Positions 31,360-41,776 of a stretch of DNA of 64,000 nt are shown here, in pieces. The notes under the pieces are model-generated. The model was given only the letters and a program-made list of their open reading frames with translations. It did not search any database and was not told the origin of the DNA. This DNA comes from Streptomyces griseoviridis (GTDB lineage: Bacteria; Actinomycetota; Actinomycetes; Streptomycetales; Streptomycetaceae): contig BMSM01000004.1 of assembly GCA_014649155.1 (NCBI GenBank), positions 62,001 through 126,000 on the forward strand, given 5' to 3'. A program made the translations under genes and the position numbers. Within the stretch, counting starts at the first letter, position 1, and the number at the start of each line of letters is the position of its first letter.

Positions 31360-33432
31360 TCAGTCGCCGTTGCCGGGCGTCGGGGTCGTCTTCTGGATCT
31401 GGAGCAGGAACTCGGCGTTCGACTTCGTCTGCTTCATCTTGTCCAGGAGCAGTTCGATGGCCTGCTGCGAGTCGAGCGCGTGCAGCACCCGGCGCAGCTT
31501 CCAGACGATGGCCAGCTCGTCGCTGCCGAGCAGGATCTCCTCCTTGCGGGTGCCGGACGCGTCGACGTCCACCGCGGGGAAGATGCGCTTGTCGGCGAGC
31601 TTCCGGTCGAGCTTGAGCTCCATGTTGCCGGTGCCCTTGAACTCCTCGAAGATCACCTCGTCCATGCGGGACCCGGTGTCGACCAGCGCGGTGGCGAGGA
31701 TGGTCAGCGAACCGCCGTCCTCGATGTTGCGCGCGGCGCCGAAGAAGCGCTTGGGCGGGTACAGCGCGGTCGAGTCGACACCACCGGAGAGGATGCGGCC
31801 CGACGCCGGGGCGGCGAGGTTGTACGCACGGCCCAGACGCGTGATGGAGTCCAGCAGCACGACCACGTCGTGACCCAGCTCCACGAGGCGCTTGGCTCGC
31901 TCGATGGCCAGCTCGGCGACGGTGGTGTGGTCCTCGGCCGGGCGGTCGAAGGTCGAGGAGATGACCTCGCCCTTCACCGACCGCTGCATGTCGGTGACCT
32001 CTTCCGGACGCTCGTCGACGAGGACGACCATCAGGTGGCACTCGGGGTTGTTGTGCGTGATCGCGTTGGCGACCGCCTGCATGATCATGGTCTTGCCGGT
32101 CTTCGGCGGGGCCACGATCAGACCGCGCTGGCCCTTGCCGATGGGCGAGACGAGGTCGATGATCCGGGTGGTCAGCACGCCCGGGTCCGTCTCCAGCCGG
32201 AGGCGGTCCTGCGGGTACAGCGGCGTCAGCTTGTTGAACTCCGGGCGGCCGCGGCCGTGTTCGGGTGCCATGCCGTTGACGGAGTCGAGCCGGACCAGCG
32301 CGTTGAACTTCTCGCGCCGCTCGCCCTCCTTGGGCTGGCGGACCGCGCCGGTGATGTGGTCGCCCTTGCGCAGGCCGTTCTTGCGGACCTGGGCGAGGGA
32401 GACGTACACGTCGTTCGGGCCGGGCAGGTAGCCGGAGGTGCGGATGAACGCGTAGTTGTCGAGGATGTCCAGGATGCCCGCGACCGGGATCAGGACGTCG
32501 TCGTCGGTGATCTGCGGCTCGGCGGCGATGTCGTCGCGCCCGCGCCGGCCCCGGCGGTCGCGGTAGCGCCCGCGCCGGCCGCGCCGGCCGCCCTCGAAGT
32601 CGTCGTCGTCCTGGGGACCGTTGTTCCGGTCCTGACGGCCGCCGCCCTGCTGCTGGCGCTGCTGGCCGCCGCCCTGGTTCTGCTGCTGGTCGTCGCCCTT
32701 GTTACGGCGGTCCCGGTCGCGGTCCCGATCGCGGTCCCGGCCGCGTTCCCGGCGGTCGCGGCGGCGGCCCTCGCCGCCGTCGGCGTCGGACCGGCCGTCG
32801 CCGCCCTGGTGCTGACCCTGCTGGTTCTGGTTCTGCTGCTGCCGGTCGGGCGTCTCGGCCCGCGGCTCGCCCTTCGTCTCGGCGGCGGCCGGCTCGGCCT
32901 GCCCGGCCGGGCTGCCGGCCTCGGCGGTGGCGCGGCGCCGGCGGCGCTCGGCGGGGGCCTCGTCGGCCGGGGCACCGCCCTGGTCGAGCGGGGCCGAGAG
33001 CTTGGGGGCGGGCTGGCCCGGGATCTCGATCTGCTGCTGGGACGCGGCCTTCTCGGCGGAGTCGGTGGCCTTGGCCGCCTTCTTCCCGGCCTTCTGGGCC
33101 TTCTCCGCGGCGGCCTCGTCGCCCGTACGGGTCCGGGAGGTGGCGCGGCGCTTGGGCTTGGTCTCGGCGGCGTCCGCGGCCTGGGCGGGGGCTCCCCCAC
33201 CGGCCTGCGCCTCCTTGATGACCTCGATCAGCTGGCTCTTGCGCATCCGCGCGGTGCCCCTGATGCCGAGGCCGGAGGCGACCTGCTGCAACTCGGCCAG
33301 CACCATGCCGTCGAGGCCGGTACCGCGGCGCCGCCGGGAGCCGGCACCGGTGGCAGGCGCGGAGGCGTCCGTGGCGGGCGCGGCAGCGGTCTCCTCGACA
33401 CGTGCGCCCATCAGATCGGTGGTGTCGCTCAC
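31360..33432 (-). CDS. rho: Transcription termination factor Rho with long low-complexity insertion
   Basis: Hexameric RNA helicase ending transcription, 690 aa compared with about 420 in E. coli. The N-terminal SAP-like helix region ([20 protein letters not shown]) is followed by about 220 residues rich in Arg, Gly, Gln, Asn, Asp and Ala ([35 protein letters not shown]), then the cold-shock RNA-binding domain ([21 protein letters not shown]) and the RecA core with the P-loop [11 protein letters not shown], Walker [17 protein letters not shown], and the Q- and R-loop region. Such insertions are typical of actinobacterial Rho and increase RNA affinity and resistance to bicyclomycin in some members. 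Confidence 0.96.
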   Translation of the reverse strand: MSDTTDLMGARVEETAAAPATDASAPATGAGSRRRRGTGLDGMVLAELQQVASGLGIRGTARMRKSQLIEVIKEAQAGGGAPAQAADAAETKPKRRATSRTRTGDEAAAEKAQKAGKKAAKATDSAEKAASQQQIEIPGQPAPKLSAPLDQGGAPADEAPAERRRRRATAEAGSPAGQAEPAAAETKGEPRAETPDRQQQNQNQQGQHQGGDGRSDADGGEGRRRDRRERGRDRDRDRDRDRRNKGDDQQQNQGGGQQRQQQGGGRQDRNNGPQDDDDFEGGRRGRRGRYRDRRGRRGRDDIAAEPQITDDDVLIPVAGILDILDNYAFIRTSGYLPGPNDVYVSLAQVRKNGLRKGDHITGAVRQPKEGERREKFNALVRLDSVNGMAPEHGRGRPEFNKLTPLYPQDRLRLETDPGVLTTRIIDLVSPIGKGQRGLIVAPPKTGKTMIMQAVANAITHNNPECHLMVVLVDERPEEVTDMQRSVKGEVISSTFDRPAEDHTTVAELAIERAKRLVELGHDVVVLLDSITRLGRAYNLAAPASGRILSGGVDSTALYPPKRFFGAARNIEDGGSLTILATALVDTGSRMDEVIFEEFKGTGNMELKLDRKLADKRIFPAVDVDASGTRKEEILLGSDELAIVWKLRRVLHALDSQQAIELLLDKMKQTKSNAEFLLQIQKTTPTPGNGD

Positions 33433-33839
33433 GAAGGGTCCTTCCCTGGAGCGGACGTCGGCCTGTCTGGCTCGGCGACCGGTTGTGCTGTCCGGCTTCG
33501 GTCCTTGCTGTGCGAACCGTGCCGGGGCGGTGGTCCGCCCAATCGGCGGAAGAGATATCTGGTGATGGCGCTTCCCCTGGCCGTAACACGCGGTATCTGT
33601 GTCAGGCGGCCTGGTCGCGCCGGTTCCGGAGCGTTTCCGGCCCGCTCAGTGTCGGTGGACGCCGTACTGCCCGCGTACGGCGTTCACCGCACAAGGCGGT
33701 GTGGGGGGCTCCCGGAAGAATGTCTGTCCCGGACGGGGACACGAGGCACCTCGCCATGGTGGGGTCGGGTGCAGACTTGAGATTAACACTACCGGATCCA
33801 ACAAATATTCCCCCTCTCGAAATCCGGCAACCGTGTACG
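33433..33839. other. Leader region upstream of rho
   Basis: 407 bp between rho (start 33432) and the thrB stop (33840), both on the minus strand. It should contain the promoter and long 5' leader of rho, perhaps with Rho autoregulation, and the thrB transcript end. The patch at about 33,780-33,835 is A/T-richer. I see no gene and no clear hairpin. Confidence 0.3.
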
Positions 33840-34757
33840 TCAGGGCGCGAGCGGGAGCACGCAGGCCCCCTGGAGATCCAGGTCGAGCCGGTTCGCCGCC
33901 CAGTCCTCGCCCGCCAGCGCCTCGACCTTGTCGGCGGTGCCGGCGTCGGCCAGCGCCATGACCGTGGGCCCGGCGCCGGAGATCACCGCGGGGACGCCGT
34001 CGCCCCGCAGCCGCTCGACCAGGGCCGCGCTCTCGGGCATCGCCGGTGCGCGGTACTCCTGGTGGAGGCGGTCCTCGGTGGCCGGCAGCAGCAGCTCGGG
34101 GCGCCTGGTCAGGGCCTCGACGAGCAGCGCGGCCCGGCCGGCGTTGGCGGCGGCGTCGACGTGCGGGACGGAGCGCGGGAGCAGTCCGCGCGCCGTCTCC
34201 GTCAGGACCGGCTTGCCCGGTACGAAGACCACCGGGACGACGGAGTCGGCGGGCTCCATCCTGATCGCGCGGGCGGCGCCGCGCTCCAGCCAGGACAGGG
34301 TGAAACCGCCGAGCAGACAGGCCGCTACGTTGTCGGGGTGGCCCTCGATCTCGGTGGCGAGGTCGAGCAGCGCGGCGTCGTCGAGACGGGCCTCACCGCC
34401 TATGGTCACCGCGCGGGCGGCGACGATGCCGGCGCAGATCGCGGCGGACGAGGAGCCGAGGCCGCGGCCGTGCGGGATGCGGTTGGCACAGACGATCTCC
34501 AGCCCGCGCGGCTGCCCGCCCAGCAGGTCGAACGCGGTGCGCAGGGAGCGTACGAGCAGGTGTTTCTCGTCGCGCGGCAGCGTTTCGCTGCCCTCGCCCG
34601 CGATGTCGATGTGCAGCCCGGAGTCGGCCACCCGGACGACGACGTCGTCGTAGAGCCCCAGCGCGAGCCCGAGGGCGTCGAAGCCCGGACCGAGGTTGGC
34701 GCTGGTGGCGGGGACGCGCACCCGGACGGCGGCGGCGCGGAAGGCGGGACCGGCCAT
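33840..34757 (-). CDS. thrB: Homoserine kinase
   Basis: GHMP kinase, 305 aa, phosphorylating homoserine for threonine synthesis. Motif 1 is VPATSANLGPGFDALGLAL; the ATP-binding GHMP motif is RIPHGRGLGSSSAAICAG; the third motif is AVISGAGPTVMALA. ATG 34757 begins just before the conserved region; an AAGGAG lies upstream. It follows hom and thrC but is separated from thrC by 386 bp, with its own promoter likely. Confidence 0.95.
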   Translation of the reverse strand: MAGPAFRAAAVRVRVPATSANLGPGFDALGLALGLYDDVVVRVADSGLHIDIAGEGSETLPRDEKHLLVRSLRTAFDLLGGQPRGLEIVCANRIPHGRGLGSSSAAICAGIVAARAVTIGGEARLDDAALLDLATEIEGHPDNVAACLLGGFTLSWLERGAARAIRMEPADSVVPVVFVPGKPVLTETARGLLPRSVPHVDAAANAGRAALLVEALTRRPELLLPATEDRLHQEYRAPAMPESAALVERLRGDGVPAVISGAGPTVMALADAGTADKVEALAGEDWAANRLDLDLQGACVLPLAP

Positions 34758-35143
34758 CGCTCGTTGACTCTCCTTGAGCTGCGTGATGGTCGAATGACTT
34801 CGATGAACCGACGAACATTCGATGACGTACGAGAACCCGGGGGCCGCCGCTGCCTGCCGAACGGGTGACCGACCACGACCCCGGCCGCTTCCCGACCGCG
34901 GAGACGGCGCGGCACCGCGGCATATGCGGCGGGCGGGTTCGGTACAGCCTATCGAAGGAAGGTTCTGTGGCGACATAGGGCGCACAGGAGGCGCACGATG
35001 CGTGTCGTAAGCCCCCCGTGCACCCCCTGCCATGAAGCCTTGCCCGACGTCCGTCACCGGGGCCCCCGCGGGCCCCGTCAGGGGACTTCCCCCGGTCGGC
35101 GGCGCTTACGCCTGCCGATCCGGGGAACCGGTGTCCGGCCCGC
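34758..35143. promoter_or_regulatory. thrC-thrB intergenic region with hairpin
   Basis: 386 bp. It contains a 7-bp stem with a four-base loop (35059-35076) and, closer to thrC, an imperfect longer stem around 35,090-35,125, together a likely thrC terminator on the minus strand. The remainder should hold the thrB promoter. No gene seen. Confidence 0.45.
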
Positions 35144-36202
35144 TCAGACCAGGCCGAGGCGCTCGGCGGCCGTCGCGGCGTCGACCGGGACGGTGACCGG
35201 CTGCGGGGCGCCGGCGACGGCCCAGTCGGGGTCCTTGAGCCCGTTGCCGGTGACGGTGCACACGATCGTCTGCCCCGGGTCGACCTTGCCCTGCTCGGCG
35301 GCCTTCAGCAGGCCGGCCACCGACGCGGCCGAGGCGGGCTCGACGAAGACGCCCTCCTGGGAGGCCAACAGCCGGTAGGCGCGCAGGATCTCACGGTCCG
35401 TCACCTCGTCGATGGCGCCGCCGGACTCGTCCCGCGCGGCGAGCGCGAAGTCCCAGGAGGCCGGGTTGCCGATCCGGATGGCGGTGGCGATGGTCGACGG
35501 GTCCTTGACGACCTCACCGCGCACGATGGGCGCGGAGCCGGACGCCTGGAAGCCCCACATGCGCGGGGTCCGGGTGCTGATCCCGTCGGCGGCGTACTCC
35601 TTGTACCCCTTCCAGTACGCGGTGATGTTGCCCGCGTTGCCGACCGGCAGGACGTGGATGTCGGGCGCGTCGCCGAGCATGTCCACGATCTCGAAGGCGG
35701 CCGTCTTCTGGCCCTCGATACGGACCGGATTGACCGAATTGACCAGCGCGACGGGGTAGTTGTCGCTGAGCGCGCGGGCGAGGGTGAGGCAGTCGTCGAA
35801 GTTGCCGTCGACCTGGAGGATCTTCGCGCCGTGCACGAGGGCCTGGCCCATCTTGCCGAGCGCGATCTTGCCCTGCGGCACCAGGACGGCGGAGACCATG
35901 CCGGCCCGCACCCCGTACGCGGCGGCGGAGGCCGACGTGTTGCCGGTGGACGCGCAGATGACGGCCTGCGCGCCCTCCTCCTTCGCCTTGCTGATGGCCA
36001 TGGTCATGCCGCGGTCCTTGAAGGACCCGGTGGGGTTCGCGCCCTCCACCTTGAGGTGGACCTCGCAGCCCGTGCGCTCGGAGAGCACCTGCGCGGGCAC
36101 GAGCGGCGTGCCGCCCTCGCGGAGCGTCACGACGGGCGTGCTGTCGGAGACGGGCAGCCGGTCCCGGTACTCCTCGATGATTCCGCGCCACTGGTGGGTC
36201 AT
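35144..36202 (-). CDS. thrC: Threonine synthase
   Basis: PLP enzyme, 352 aa, converting O-phosphohomoserine to threonine. The PLP lysine is in [19 protein letters not shown]; the phosphate-binding Gly-rich loop is [36 protein letters not shown] is another family motif. The size is that of the short bacterial type. It starts six bases after the hom stop, so hom and thrC are one operon. Confidence 0.96.
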   Translation of the reverse strand: MTHQWRGIIEEYRDRLPVSDSTPVVTLREGGTPLVPAQVLSERTGCEVHLKVEGANPTGSFKDRGMTMAISKAKEEGAQAVICASTGNTSASAAAYGVRAGMVSAVLVPQGKIALGKMGQALVHGAKILQVDGNFDDCLTLARALSDNYPVALVNSVNPVRIEGQKTAAFEIVDMLGDAPDIHVLPVGNAGNITAYWKGYKEYAADGISTRTPRMWGFQASGSAPIVRGEVVKDPSTIATAIRIGNPASWDFALAARDESGGAIDEVTDREILRAYRLLASQEGVFVEPASAASVAGLLKAAEQGKVDPGQTIVCTVTGNGLKDPDWAVAGAPQPVTVPVDAATAAERLGLV

Positions 36203-36208
36203 TGCTGG

Positions 36209-37501
36209 TTACTCTCCTTCAACCCGCATGATGCTGGCGACACCCCGCACGGTGTCGAGCTTGCGCAGCGCCTCGACGGTGCCGCCGAGGGCGGCGTCGG
36301 ACGCGCGGTGGGTGACGACGACGAGAGAGGCCTCGCCGTCCTTCCCGGACTGCCGGACGGTGTCGATCGACACCCCGTGCTCGGCGAACACCGTGGCCAC
36401 CTGGGCGAGGACGCCCGGTTTGTCGGCGACGTCGAGACTGATGTGGTACCGCGTCACGACATCGCCCATGGGCGACACGGGCAGCGCGGCGTACGCGGAC
36501 TCACCGGGCCCGCGTCCGCCGCCGAGCCGGTTGCGGCAGACGGCGACGAGGTCGCCGAGGACGGCGGAGGCGGTCGGCGCGCCGCCGGCGCCGGGGCCGT
36601 AGAACATGAGCTGTCCGGCGGCGTCGGACTCGACGAACACGGCGTTGTACGCGCCCCGCACACCGGCCAGCGGATGGCTGAGCGGGATCATGGCGGGGTG
36701 CACGCGGGCCGTGACCGACCCCCCGTCCGCCGCCCGCTCGCAGATGGCGAGCAGCTTGATGGTGCACCCCATCTCCTTGGCGGAGGCGAAGTCGGCGGCG
36801 GTGACCTCGGTCATGCCCTCGCGGTGCACGTCGTCCAGGCGTACCCGCGTGTGGAAGGCGATCCCGGCGAGGATGGCGGCCTTGGCGGCGGCGTCGAAGC
36901 CCTCGACGTCGGCGGTCGGGTCGGCCTCCGCGTACCCGAGCGCGGTCGCCTCGTCCAGCGCCTCCTGGTATCCGGCGCCGGTGGTGTCCATGGCGTCGAG
37001 GATGAAGTTGGTCGTCCCGTTCACGATCCCGAGCACCCGGTTGACCTTGTCCCCGGCGAGGGACTCGCGCAGCGGGCGGATCAGCGGGATGGCGCCGGCG
37101 ACGGCGGCCTCGTAGTACAGGTCCTTCTCGTTCGCGTCCGCGGCGGCGTGCAGCGCGGCGCCGTCCTGGGCGATGAGGGCCTTGTTCGCGGAGACCACGG
37201 ACGCGCCGTGCTCGAAGGCGGTGGTGATGAGGGTGCGGGCGGGCTCGATCCCGCCGATGACCTCCACCACGACGTCGATGTCGCCGCGCTTGACGAGGGC
37301 GGTGGCGTCGGTGGTCACGAGCGCGGGGTCGATGCCCGCGCGCACCCGGTCCGGGCGCCGTACGGCCACGCCCGCCAGCTCCACCGGTGCCCCGATCCGG
37401 GCGGCGAGGTCGGCGCTGTGCGTCGTCATGATGCGCGCCACCTCTGAGCCGACCACTCCGCAGCCCAGCAGCGCCACCTTCAGCGGACGCGTACGCATCA
37501 T
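36209..37501 (-). CDS. hom: Homoserine dehydrogenase
   Basis: 430 aa. The NAD(P)-binding loop is VALLGCGVVGSEVARIM; the central catalytic domain shows NKALIAQDGAALH, AAVAGAIPLIRPLRESL and VNGTTNFILDAM; a C-terminal ACT domain (VTRYHISLDVADKPGVLAQVATVF) is the site of threonine feedback inhibition. Two ATG codons in a row at 37501 and 37498 are both possible starts, with GAGG just upstream. First gene of the hom-thrC operon. Confidence 0.96.
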   Translation of the reverse strand: MMRTRPLKVALLGCGVVGSEVARIMTTHSADLAARIGAPVELAGVAVRRPDRVRAGIDPALVTTDATALVKRGDIDVVVEVIGGIEPARTLITTAFEHGASVVSANKALIAQDGAALHAAADANEKDLYYEAAVAGAIPLIRPLRESLAGDKVNRVLGIVNGTTNFILDAMDTTGAGYQEALDEATALGYAEADPTADVEGFDAAAKAAILAGIAFHTRVRLDDVHREGMTEVTAADFASAKEMGCTIKLLAICERAADGGSVTARVHPAMIPLSHPLAGVRGAYNAVFVESDAAGQLMFYGPGAGGAPTASAVLGDLVAVCRNRLGGGRGPGESAYAALPVSPMGDVVTRYHISLDVADKPGVLAQVATVFAEHGVSIDTVRQSGKDGEASLVVVTHRASDAALGGTVEALRKLDTVRGVASIMRVEGE

Positions 37502-37682
37502 CCGACCTCGTTTCCTCTCACCGTGTGCGGTGGAACCAGTCTCACTCACCGGACGGACGTTTCTGCCCTTCGTCCGGATCGTGAGACATTTATTTCATTT
37601 GCGGGGGCCGGAGAGCACAAGATCTCCGGCCCTCTCCCCTTGCGCGGTCCGGCTCACCCGACGTCGAGTTGCGCGGTCCGGC
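37502..37682. other. lysA-hom spacer with a 29-bp tandem repeat
   Basis: 181 bp between lysA and hom on the minus strand. It carries the hom promoter region and, at the lysA end, one copy of a 29-bp tandem repeat described separately. Confidence 0.4.
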
Positions 37683-37697
37683 TCACCCGACGTCGAG
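37640..37697. repeat. 29-bp tandem duplication across the lysA stop codon
   Basis: Two perfect 29-bp copies in direct tandem, 37640-37668 and 37669-37697. The right copy includes the last five codons and stop of lysA (37683-37685); the left copy is a spare copy of that gene end. Confidence 0.9.
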
Positions 37698-39074
37698 ACG
37701 GAGCAGGTCCTCCTCGGTCTCGCGCCGGACGATGACCCGCGCCGCGCCGTCCCTGACGGCGACGACGGGCGGGCGGAGCACGTGGTTGTAGTTGCTGGCC
37801 ATCGATCGGCAGTACGCGCCGGTGGCGGGTACGGCGATCAGGTCACCGGGTGCCAGGTCACCCGGCAGGAAGGCGTCCTTGACCACGATGTCCCCGCTCT
37901 CGCAGTGCTTGCCGACGACGCGGGAGAGCATCGGCTCGGCGTCGGAGGCGCGGGAGACCAGGGCGACGCTGTACTCGGCGTCGTAGAGCGCGGTGCGGAT
38001 GTTGTCCGACATGCCGCCGTCGACGGAGACGTAGGTGCGGAGGTTCTCCAGGGGCTTGACGGTGCCGACCTCGTAGAGCGTGAAGGCGGTGGGTCCGACG
38101 ATGGCGCGGCCCGGCTCGACGGAGATCCGGGGGACGCGCAGCTTCGCGGCCTCGCACTCCCGGCCGACGATCTCGGTCAGCGCCTTGGCGATCTCGTGCG
38201 GCTCGCGCGGGTCGTCGTCCCGGGTGTACGCGATCCCGAGTCCGCCGCCGAGGTCGATCTCGGGGAGTTCCACCCCGTGCTCGTCGCGGATGTCCTTGAG
38301 GAGCCCGACCACGCGGTGCGCGGCGACCTCGAACCCCGACATGTCGAAGATCTGCGACCCGATGTGCGAGTGGATGCCGATGAGTTCCAGCCCGTCGAGC
38401 CGGAGGGCCCGCCGCACGGCCTCGGCGGCCTGCCCGCCGGCCAGCGGGATGCCGAACTTCTGGTCCTCGTGGGCGGTGGCGATGAACTCGTGGGTGTGCG
38501 CCTCGACGCCGACGGTGACGCGGATCTGCACCCGCTGGCGCCGGCCGAGTTCCTGCGCGATGTGGGCGACGCGGACGATCTCCTGGAAGGAGTCGAGCAC
38601 GATCCGCCCGACGCCGGCGTCGACGGCCCGGCGGATCTCCTGCGTGGACTTGTTGTTGCCGTGGAAGGCGATGCGCTCGGCGGGCATCCCGGCGGAGAGC
38701 GCGGTGGCGAGTTCCCCGCCGCTGCACACGTCGAGGTTCAGCCCCTCCTCGTGCAGCCAGCGCACGACGGCGCGGGAGAGGAACGCCTTGCCCGCGTAGA
38801 ACACGTCGGCGTCCGGCCCGAAGGCGGTCCGCCAGGCGCGGGCACGGGAGCGGAAGTCGGCCTCGTCGAGGACGTAGGCGGGGGTGCCGTACTCCTCGGC
38901 GAGCGTCTTGACGTCGACGCCGCCGACGGTGACGACACCGTCCGCGTCCCGGCCGACGGTCCGCGCCCAGACCTTGGGGTCGAGGTCGTTGAGGTCGGCG
39001 GGCGGCGCGGAGTAGTGGCCCTCGGGGAGGACGTCCGCGTGACGGGGTCCGGCGGGGTGTGCGGATCGGCTCAT
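37683..39074 (-). CDS. lysA: Diaminopimelate decarboxylase
   Basis: PLP enzyme, 463 aa, last step of lysine synthesis from meso-DAP. The PLP lysine is in [15 protein letters not shown]; other motifs are [52 protein letters not shown] and [20 protein letters not shown] 39074 is used; the frame stays open upstream through the spacer but without homology. It follows nrtL with a 121-bp gap that contains short repeats. Confidence 0.96.
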   Translation of the reverse strand: MSRSAHPAGPRHADVLPEGHYSAPPADLNDLDPKVWARTVGRDADGVVTVGGVDVKTLAEEYGTPAYVLDEADFRSRARAWRTAFGPDADVFYAGKAFLSRAVVRWLHEEGLNLDVCSGGELATALSAGMPAERIAFHGNNKSTQEIRRAVDAGVGRIVLDSFQEIVRVAHIAQELGRRQRVQIRVTVGVEAHTHEFIATAHEDQKFGIPLAGGQAAEAVRRALRLDGLELIGIHSHIGSQIFDMSGFEVAAHRVVGLLKDIRDEHGVELPEIDLGGGLGIAYTRDDDPREPHEIAKALTEIVGRECEAAKLRVPRISVEPGRAIVGPTAFTLYEVGTVKPLENLRTYVSVDGGMSDNIRTALYDAEYSVALVSRASDAEPMLSRVVGKHCESGDIVVKDAFLPGDLAPGDLIAVPATGAYCRSMASNYNHVLRPPVVAVRDGAARVIVRRETEEDLLRLDVG

Positions 39075-39140
39075 GGCTCTGGGTGGCTCTCTCGGGGTCA
39101 GTCTGAGGTCGGTCTTCGATCGGTCTGCGTCGCTGTGCCG

Positions 39141-39183
39141 GCGGTCTGCTCGCGGTCTGCTGGCGGTCTGGCTGGCGGTCTGT
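39141..39183. repeat. Short imperfect tandem repeats upstream of lysA
   Basis: Four imperfect copies of an approximately 11-bp unit around GCGGTCTGCT lie between lysA and nrtL. They would sit in the 5' leader of lysA and may reflect slippage. Confidence 0.6.
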
Positions 39184-39195
39184 GACCGGTCGGGC

Positions 39196-40269
39196 TCAGA
39201 GGTGATCGGGTGCGTCGATGCCGAGCAGGGACAGGCCGCCGGCCAGCACCGTTCCGGCGGCTGCGGCGACAGCGAGCCGGGCACGGTGGGCGGCCGAGGG
39301 TTTCTCCTCCCCCAGCGGCAGCACCCCGGGCAGCAGCGGCAGCACGCCATCGGCCACCCCGACGAGATGCCGGGCGAGCCGGTCGGGAGCGTGGTCGCGG
39401 GCGGCGGCGGCGAGGACGCGGGGGTGGTCGGCGAGGGTGGTGAGGAGGGGGGTGGCGGTGGGGGTGGCGGTGGGGGTGGCGTCTCGATCGGCCTCGGGGC
39501 CGAAGCCGAGGTCGGCTGCGTTGCGCAGGAGGGCGCGGGTACGGGCGTGGGCGTACCGGACGCGGAAGAGGGGGTTGCTCTCCCGCTGGACGAGGTGCTC
39601 ACCGCCGGTGAGCCGGGGCCGGTCATGGGGGGCGGGGTGGAGCATGGCCCACCGCCCGGCGTCCCGGCCCAGCGTGAGGACGGCCTGGGGGGAGGGGGCG
39701 GGGACGGGGTTCCTGGCGACCGGCACGGCGGGGTCCTCGGCGGTCCGCGGAGCGGTGTCGGCATCGATACCGAGTACGTCGATCCACTCCTTCGGGGGAG
39801 CGTCCTCGCAGCCGACGCGCACGCGTGTCCCCTGTGCCCGCAGCAACCGGGCGACACTGTCCATGACGACGAGGGCGCGGATCTCGCGCGGGCAGGAGAG
39901 CCGCACGACGGGCCCGCCCTCGCCCCCGGCGTGTCCGTACCGGGGTCCGCGGCGCAGCACCTCGTCGACGAGGGCGCCGGGCGCGGCGGCGTCGAGGGAG
40001 AAGTTGAGGAACCCGGGCCCGGTGACGACGACGTCGGTGATGCCGGCGGTGCGCAGGAGGTACGGCCGCAGTACGTCGGCGACGTCCCGGGGCGTCCGTC
40101 CGGCCGGCCGGGCGAGCTGGAGGGCGAGGTTGCTGGCGTAGTCCCCGCACCCGCCGGGCCCCGGAGGCCCGACCACCACCCGCTCAGGGACGGCCACGGC
40201 GAGTTCCCCGTCATCGACGGCACGGCGCACCGCGTGCAGCAGGGTGCGGGAGAGCTCGACGGGGGTCAC
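39196..40269 (-). CDS. nrtL: ArgS-related anticodon-binding protein NrtL
   Basis: 357-aa relative of arginyl-tRNA synthetase without the catalytic centre. The N-terminal part resembles the ArgS additional domain ([27 protein letters not shown], then GPGFLNFSL). The C-terminal part resembles the DALR anticodon-binding domain ([20 protein letters not shown]). The HIGH and KMSK motifs and the Rossmann core are missing, so it cannot charge tRNA in the usual way. A tandem Thr-Pro-Thr-Ala repeat (about residue 260) is encoded by a GGTGGCGGTGGG-type DNA repeat. It is next to lysA and possibly co-transcribed with it. Confidence 0.85.
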   Translation of the reverse strand: MTPVELSRTLLHAVRRAVDDGELAVAVPERVVVGPPGPGGCGDYASNLALQLARPAGRTPRDVADVLRPYLLRTAGITDVVVTGPGFLNFSLDAAAPGALVDEVLRRGPRYGHAGGEGGPVVRLSCPREIRALVVMDSVARLLRAQGTRVRVGCEDAPPKEWIDVLGIDADTAPRTAEDPAVPVARNPVPAPSPQAVLTLGRDAGRWAMLHPAPHDRPRLTGGEHLVQRESNPLFRVRYAHARTRALLRNAADLGFGPEADRDATPTATPTATPLLTTLADHPRVLAAAARDHAPDRLARHLVGVADGVLPLLPGVLPLGEEKPSAAHRARLAVAAAAGTVLAGGLSLLGIDAPDHL

Positions 40270-40367
40270 GGGACCAGCGTAGGGGAGGAGGGGGGCGGGT
40301 AGGCGAACCGGTTTCGGGATGGTCCGGGATGTGGACGGGGCGGTCGTCTCCCAGGGGCCGCTATCCG

Positions 40368-40790
40368 CTATCCGGCCCGCTCGGCCCGCGGCGCGGACCC
40401 ACTGCCCTGCTGCTCACCCTTCGCCGCGAGCCTGCGCACGACGCTGACCAGCTCGGCCGGCTCGAAGGGCTTGGAGAGGAAGGCGTCGACCCCGGCATCG
40501 ACACCGGCGTCGACCTCGTACTGCGTGCAGGCGCTGATGATCGCGAGGGGAAGATCCCGGGTCCGGGCGTCCGCGCGCAGCCGGGCCGCGGTCCTGATCC
40601 CGTCGAGCCGCGGCATGACGACGTCCAGCGTCACGACGTCGGGCCGCACCTGATGGACGACTTCCAGACACTCGGCACCATCGGCCGCGGTCACGACCTC
40701 GAAGCCCTCCAGCTCGAGGTTGACCCTGATCAACTGCCGGATCACCTTGTTGTCGTCCACGACAAGGACCCGGCCCGACGCGCCTGGCAC
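40368..40790 (-). CDS. Stand-alone response regulator receiver protein
   Basis: 140 aa, receiver domain only. The acidic pair is VLVVDDNKVIRQLIRV, the phospho-acceptor is Asp56 in VVTLDVVMPRLDG, the conserved Ser/Thr is in LAIISACT and the Lys is in FLSKPFEPAELV. There is no DNA-binding domain, so it may act through protein contact. The start is uncertain: GTG 40790 fits where homology begins, with GTG 40844 as an alternative. Confidence 0.82.
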   Translation of the reverse strand: MPGASGRVLVVDDNKVIRQLIRVNLELEGFEVVTAADGAECLEVVHQVRPDVVTLDVVMPRLDGIRTAARLRADARTRDLPLAIISACTQYEVDAGVDAGVDAFLSKPFEPAELVSVVRRLAAKGEQQGSGSAPRAERAG

Positions 40791-40953
40791 CCCTTGAGAG
40801 TAGGTCGGGACCGGCCATCGCGTCCGGGTTTTCCCCACTTCCACCCCGTGCGGGGAGCCTGACCCCGCTCCCCTGCCCCGCCGGCCCCCGGAAACCCGTT
40901 CATGACCACCCCCGCGGAGCTGGTAGTGTTCTACCCGTCGCCGCGAGCGACAC

Positions 40954-41025
40954 GCCCCCGTAGCTCAGGGGATAGAGCAACGGCCTCCGGAGCCGTGTGC
41001 GCAGGTTCGAATCCTGCCGGGGGCA
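40954..41025 (+). tRNA. tRNA-Arg (anticodon CCG)
   Basis: A complete cloverleaf. The acceptor stem GCCCCCG pairs with CGGGGGC, followed by the discriminator A (41025). The anticodon arm is ACGGC-CTCCGGA-GCCGT with anticodon CCG, and the T loop is GCAGG-TTCGAAT-CCTGC. The first two C of CCA follow in the genome (CC, then T). Its 3' half is the integration target of the mobile element to the right. Confidence 0.95.
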
Positions 41026-41043
41026 CCTTGGATTAGGTGCCCA

Positions 41044-41083
41044 AAGACCCCGCCATCAGCGGTAACGCTGAAGTCGGGGTCTT
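41044..41083. terminator. Hairpin after tRNA-Arg, inside the left att region
   Basis: A 9-bp outer stem (41044-41052 with 41075-41083) and a 5-bp inner stem (41056-41060 with 41065-41069), 19 bases after the tRNA. It can end the tRNA transcript, or form part of the integrase arm sites. A related but degraded sequence lies beyond the right att copy. Confidence 0.55.
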
Positions 41084-41200
41084 CGCGTATGTGCAGCCGT
41101 ATGCCGCTCGGAGCGGGCGTATGTCGGGGTCTGTGGACTATTCGTGGACAGGATCTTGGACTGTCTCCCCTGGTCAGCCCCAGAGTTTCCGGAGGAGCCA

Positions 41201-41584
41201 TCAGCCGGCGTCCGGCCACTCCTCAGGGGGCGAAGGCGGCTCCGGATCGTTCTGCCGTTCCACTCGCCGCGCGTTCTCCCCTCGTAGGGACGTCAACCAC
41301 GGCCACAGATCCGGCAGGGGCTGTGCCGGGCAGGCGAGGCGGTGCGGCACGCGGCACCGCTGGAACTGATCTGGCGGACACACCTCGTAGACCGCCACCC
41401 GCCCATCGGACAGTTCGATCCACCGATGCTCCGCCGGCACCGTATGGGCCAGAGGATTCATGTCCGGCTCCAACAGCACCCAGTCCTGCTCAAGCGTCGG
41501 CACCCGATCCTGCAACAGCCCACAGTCAGGACAACGGGACTGCCCACCACCCAGCCGCCGCGGTTCCCTCTCTAAAAGCCCCAT
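41201..41584 (-). CDS. DUF6083-like protein
   Basis: 127 aa counted from ATG 41584. The CPDCGLLQD zinc-ribbon half-motif, HRWIELSDGRVAVYEV, RCRVPHRLACPAQPLPDLWPW and LTSLRGENARR match what I recall of DUF6083 in Streptomyces mobile elements. Function unknown. No good ribosome site precedes 41584 and the frame runs back to 41746, so the start is uncertain. It lies between the att site and the integrase, in the place where AICEs often hold an accessory gene. Confidence 0.6.
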   Translation of the reverse strand: MGLLEREPRRLGGGQSRCPDCGLLQDRVPTLEQDWVLLEPDMNPLAHTVPAEHRWIELSDGRVAVYEVCPPDQFQRCRVPHRLACPAQPLPDLWPWLTSLRGENARRVERQNDPEPPSPPEEWPDAG

Positions 41585-41776
41585 ACCGTGAGGGTCGCCA
41601 GTCCGACAGCCCAGGCGTAGGGCGTGAACCGGACGGGACGTCTGGGGCAGCAGCCCGCCAGCGGGGCCAGAAGCGACGCGGCAGGTGCAGCCAACAACCA
41701 ACGACCGACGACACGCGGCCGAGATATGGTGAAGCCCCCAGTCCATGCGGGCTGGGGGCTACGACTCACGTACGTG

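Noticed and set aside
39421..39480. Separate minisatellite in nrtL
   Set aside because: It is the coding repeat for the Thr-Pro-Thr-Ala stretch, noted with the gene.
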